In this document: positions 12,636 to 13,142 of the stretch, piece by piece
Layout of the letters: each line of letters opens with the position of its first letter
How positions within the stretch are numbered: the first letter of the stretch is position 1
DNA from: Bacillota bacterium
Lineage (GTDB): Bacteria; Bacillota; Clostridia; Lachnospirales; Lachnospiraceae
Length of the DNA stretch: 13,142 bases
Reading direction: 5' to 3'
Assembly (NCBI GenBank): GCA_023411225.1
Contig: JAEYPA010000005.1
Coordinates: 1-13,142 of the forward strand
Translations under genes and position numbers: made by a program
The notes under the pieces: generated by a model
Seen by the model: only the letters and a program-made list of their open reading frames with translations
What the model was told of the DNA's origin: nothing
The model's database searches: none

Positions 12636-13142
12636 ATGAGGAAAGAAAATTATGGTATACCAGCAGTTTTATTAAACGTTATGATTTATGCAAGTGCTCT
12701 TTACGTCTGTATACAAAGCTTAAGTATGCTATGGGTATTAATCGGGCTTACAGTTGCTGTATTCGCACTTGGTTTTGGAAGTACTGTAAAGAAGACTATG
12801 GTTCAAGCAAATGCAATCGTGTTAATGTTCATAGCTGTAAATGTTTTACTTACATTTATTGGATATTTCTTTAGCTTTGCAGATACTCCTAATGCCTTGA
12901 CTAATAGATCTTTAGATGATATGTTCAATGATTTTGTAAGAACTGCTAATATTATTCTTGATATTGCAGCATGTGTTATCTTTGTTCTGTTAGGAATCAT
13001 GGCATTAATAAAGAAAGATCTGTTTGTTGGTCCTGTGCATATGCCAGTGGATGGTTTCATTCCTCGCCCTGTATATCAGCCACAGCAACAGTTTAATAGT
13101 CAGCCACAGCAGTTTAATGGTCAGCCACAGCAGTTTAAAGGA
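12636..13142 (+). CDS. Membrane protein with Gln/Pro-rich repeat tail, partial at 3' end
   Basis: An open frame runs from ATG 12636 to the window edge (169 codons, no stop). AGGGAGG (12621-12627) stands 8 nt before it and a near-consensus promoter lies upstream, so the start is well supported. Four hydrophobic segments are visible at about 8-27, 31-49, 57-80 and 104-125, with Lys/Arg-rich ends (MRKE, VKK, IKK). After residue 143 the chain becomes Gln/Pro-rich, with repeats of QPQQFNG (from 148) continuing past the edge, presumably a disordered tail. I do not recognise the family; no catalytic motif is seen. Its divergent placement from the MocR-type gene makes it a possible target of that regulator, which is inference. 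The missing part could hold a further domain. Confidence 0.85.
   Translation, partial: MRKENYGIPAVLLNVMIYASALYVCIQSLSMLWVLIGLTVAVFALGFGSTVKKTMVQANAIVLMFIAVNVLLTFIGYFFSFADTPNALTNRSLDDMFNDFVRTANIILDIAACVIFVLLGIMALIKKDLFVGPVHMPVDGFIPRPVYQPQQQFNSQPQQFNGQPQQFKG
13077..13142 (+). repeat. Tandem 21-24-bp coding repeats in the membrane-protein tail
   Basis: Three units start at 13077 (24 bp), 13101 (21 bp) and 13122 (21 bp), each reading CAG-CCA-CAG-CAR followed by TTT-AAW. The first has an extra CAA codon. They encode QPQQFN-type repeats and run off the window, so the total copy number is unknown. Confidence 0.85.

Noticed and set aside
12803..13060. An 85-codon minus-strand ORF over the membrane-protein gene
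   Set aside because: The plus-strand frame has a promoter, a ribosome-binding site and coherent transmembrane segments; the reverse frame has none of these.

Overview
The window comes from a low-GC Gram-positive bacterium. It is most likely a clostridium, probably of the Lachnospiraceae: the proteins are of clostridial type, a PolC-type replicative polymerase is present, NusA is short, L7Ae/YlxQ and YlxR lie in the nusA-infB operon, and the promoters and Shine-Dalgarno sites are AT-rich. The genus is inference from protein character; no search was run. Most of the window is a conserved housekeeping operon. The less ordinary material sits at its edges.

Layout. Positions 1-786 hold the 3' end of polC, ending at a hairpin terminator (808-855). 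A minus-strand block follows: a small XRE-type regulator (858-1262) with a palindrome over its own promoter, a tRNA-Glu(CTC) gene (1492-1563) with its own consensus promoter and terminator, and a DegV/FakB-type fatty-acid-binding protein (1666-2544). The 2545-2881 gap carries two plausible plus-strand promoters and a perfect 12-bp hairpin, and looks like the leader of the next operon.

Positions 2882-11025 are one tightly packed plus-strand operon: rimP, nusA, rnpM/ylxR, an L7Ae-type gene (ylxQ), infB, rbfA, nrnA-like, truB, ribF. Gaps are short or negative (14-, 17- and 4-bp overlaps). The genes join ribosome maturation (RimP, RbfA), transcription elongation and termination (NusA), RNase P modulation (YlxR), translation initiation (IF2), tRNA pseudouridylation (TruB), nano-RNA/pAp turnover (NrnA) and flavin cofactor synthesis (RibF). 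IF2 carries a long Gln/Gly/Asn/Arg-rich linker encoded by tandem 15/30-bp DNA repeats. The operon ends at a hairpin plus T-tract (11025-11063) that lies inside the coding end of the convergent next gene.

Positions 11016-12449 (minus) encode a MocR/GabR-type regulator, with a GntR winged helix fused to an aminotransferase-like domain. The position expected to hold the PLP Schiff-base lysine is Arg319, and a PLP-contacting Tyr position is His288. This is the most notable observation in the window. It faces a divergent gene (12636 to the window edge) for a four-helix membrane protein with a Gln/Pro-rich repeat tail. The shared intergenic region holds direct and inverted repeats that overlap the regulator's predicted promoter.

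No insertion sequence, phage gene, CRISPR array or known riboswitch class was recognised.
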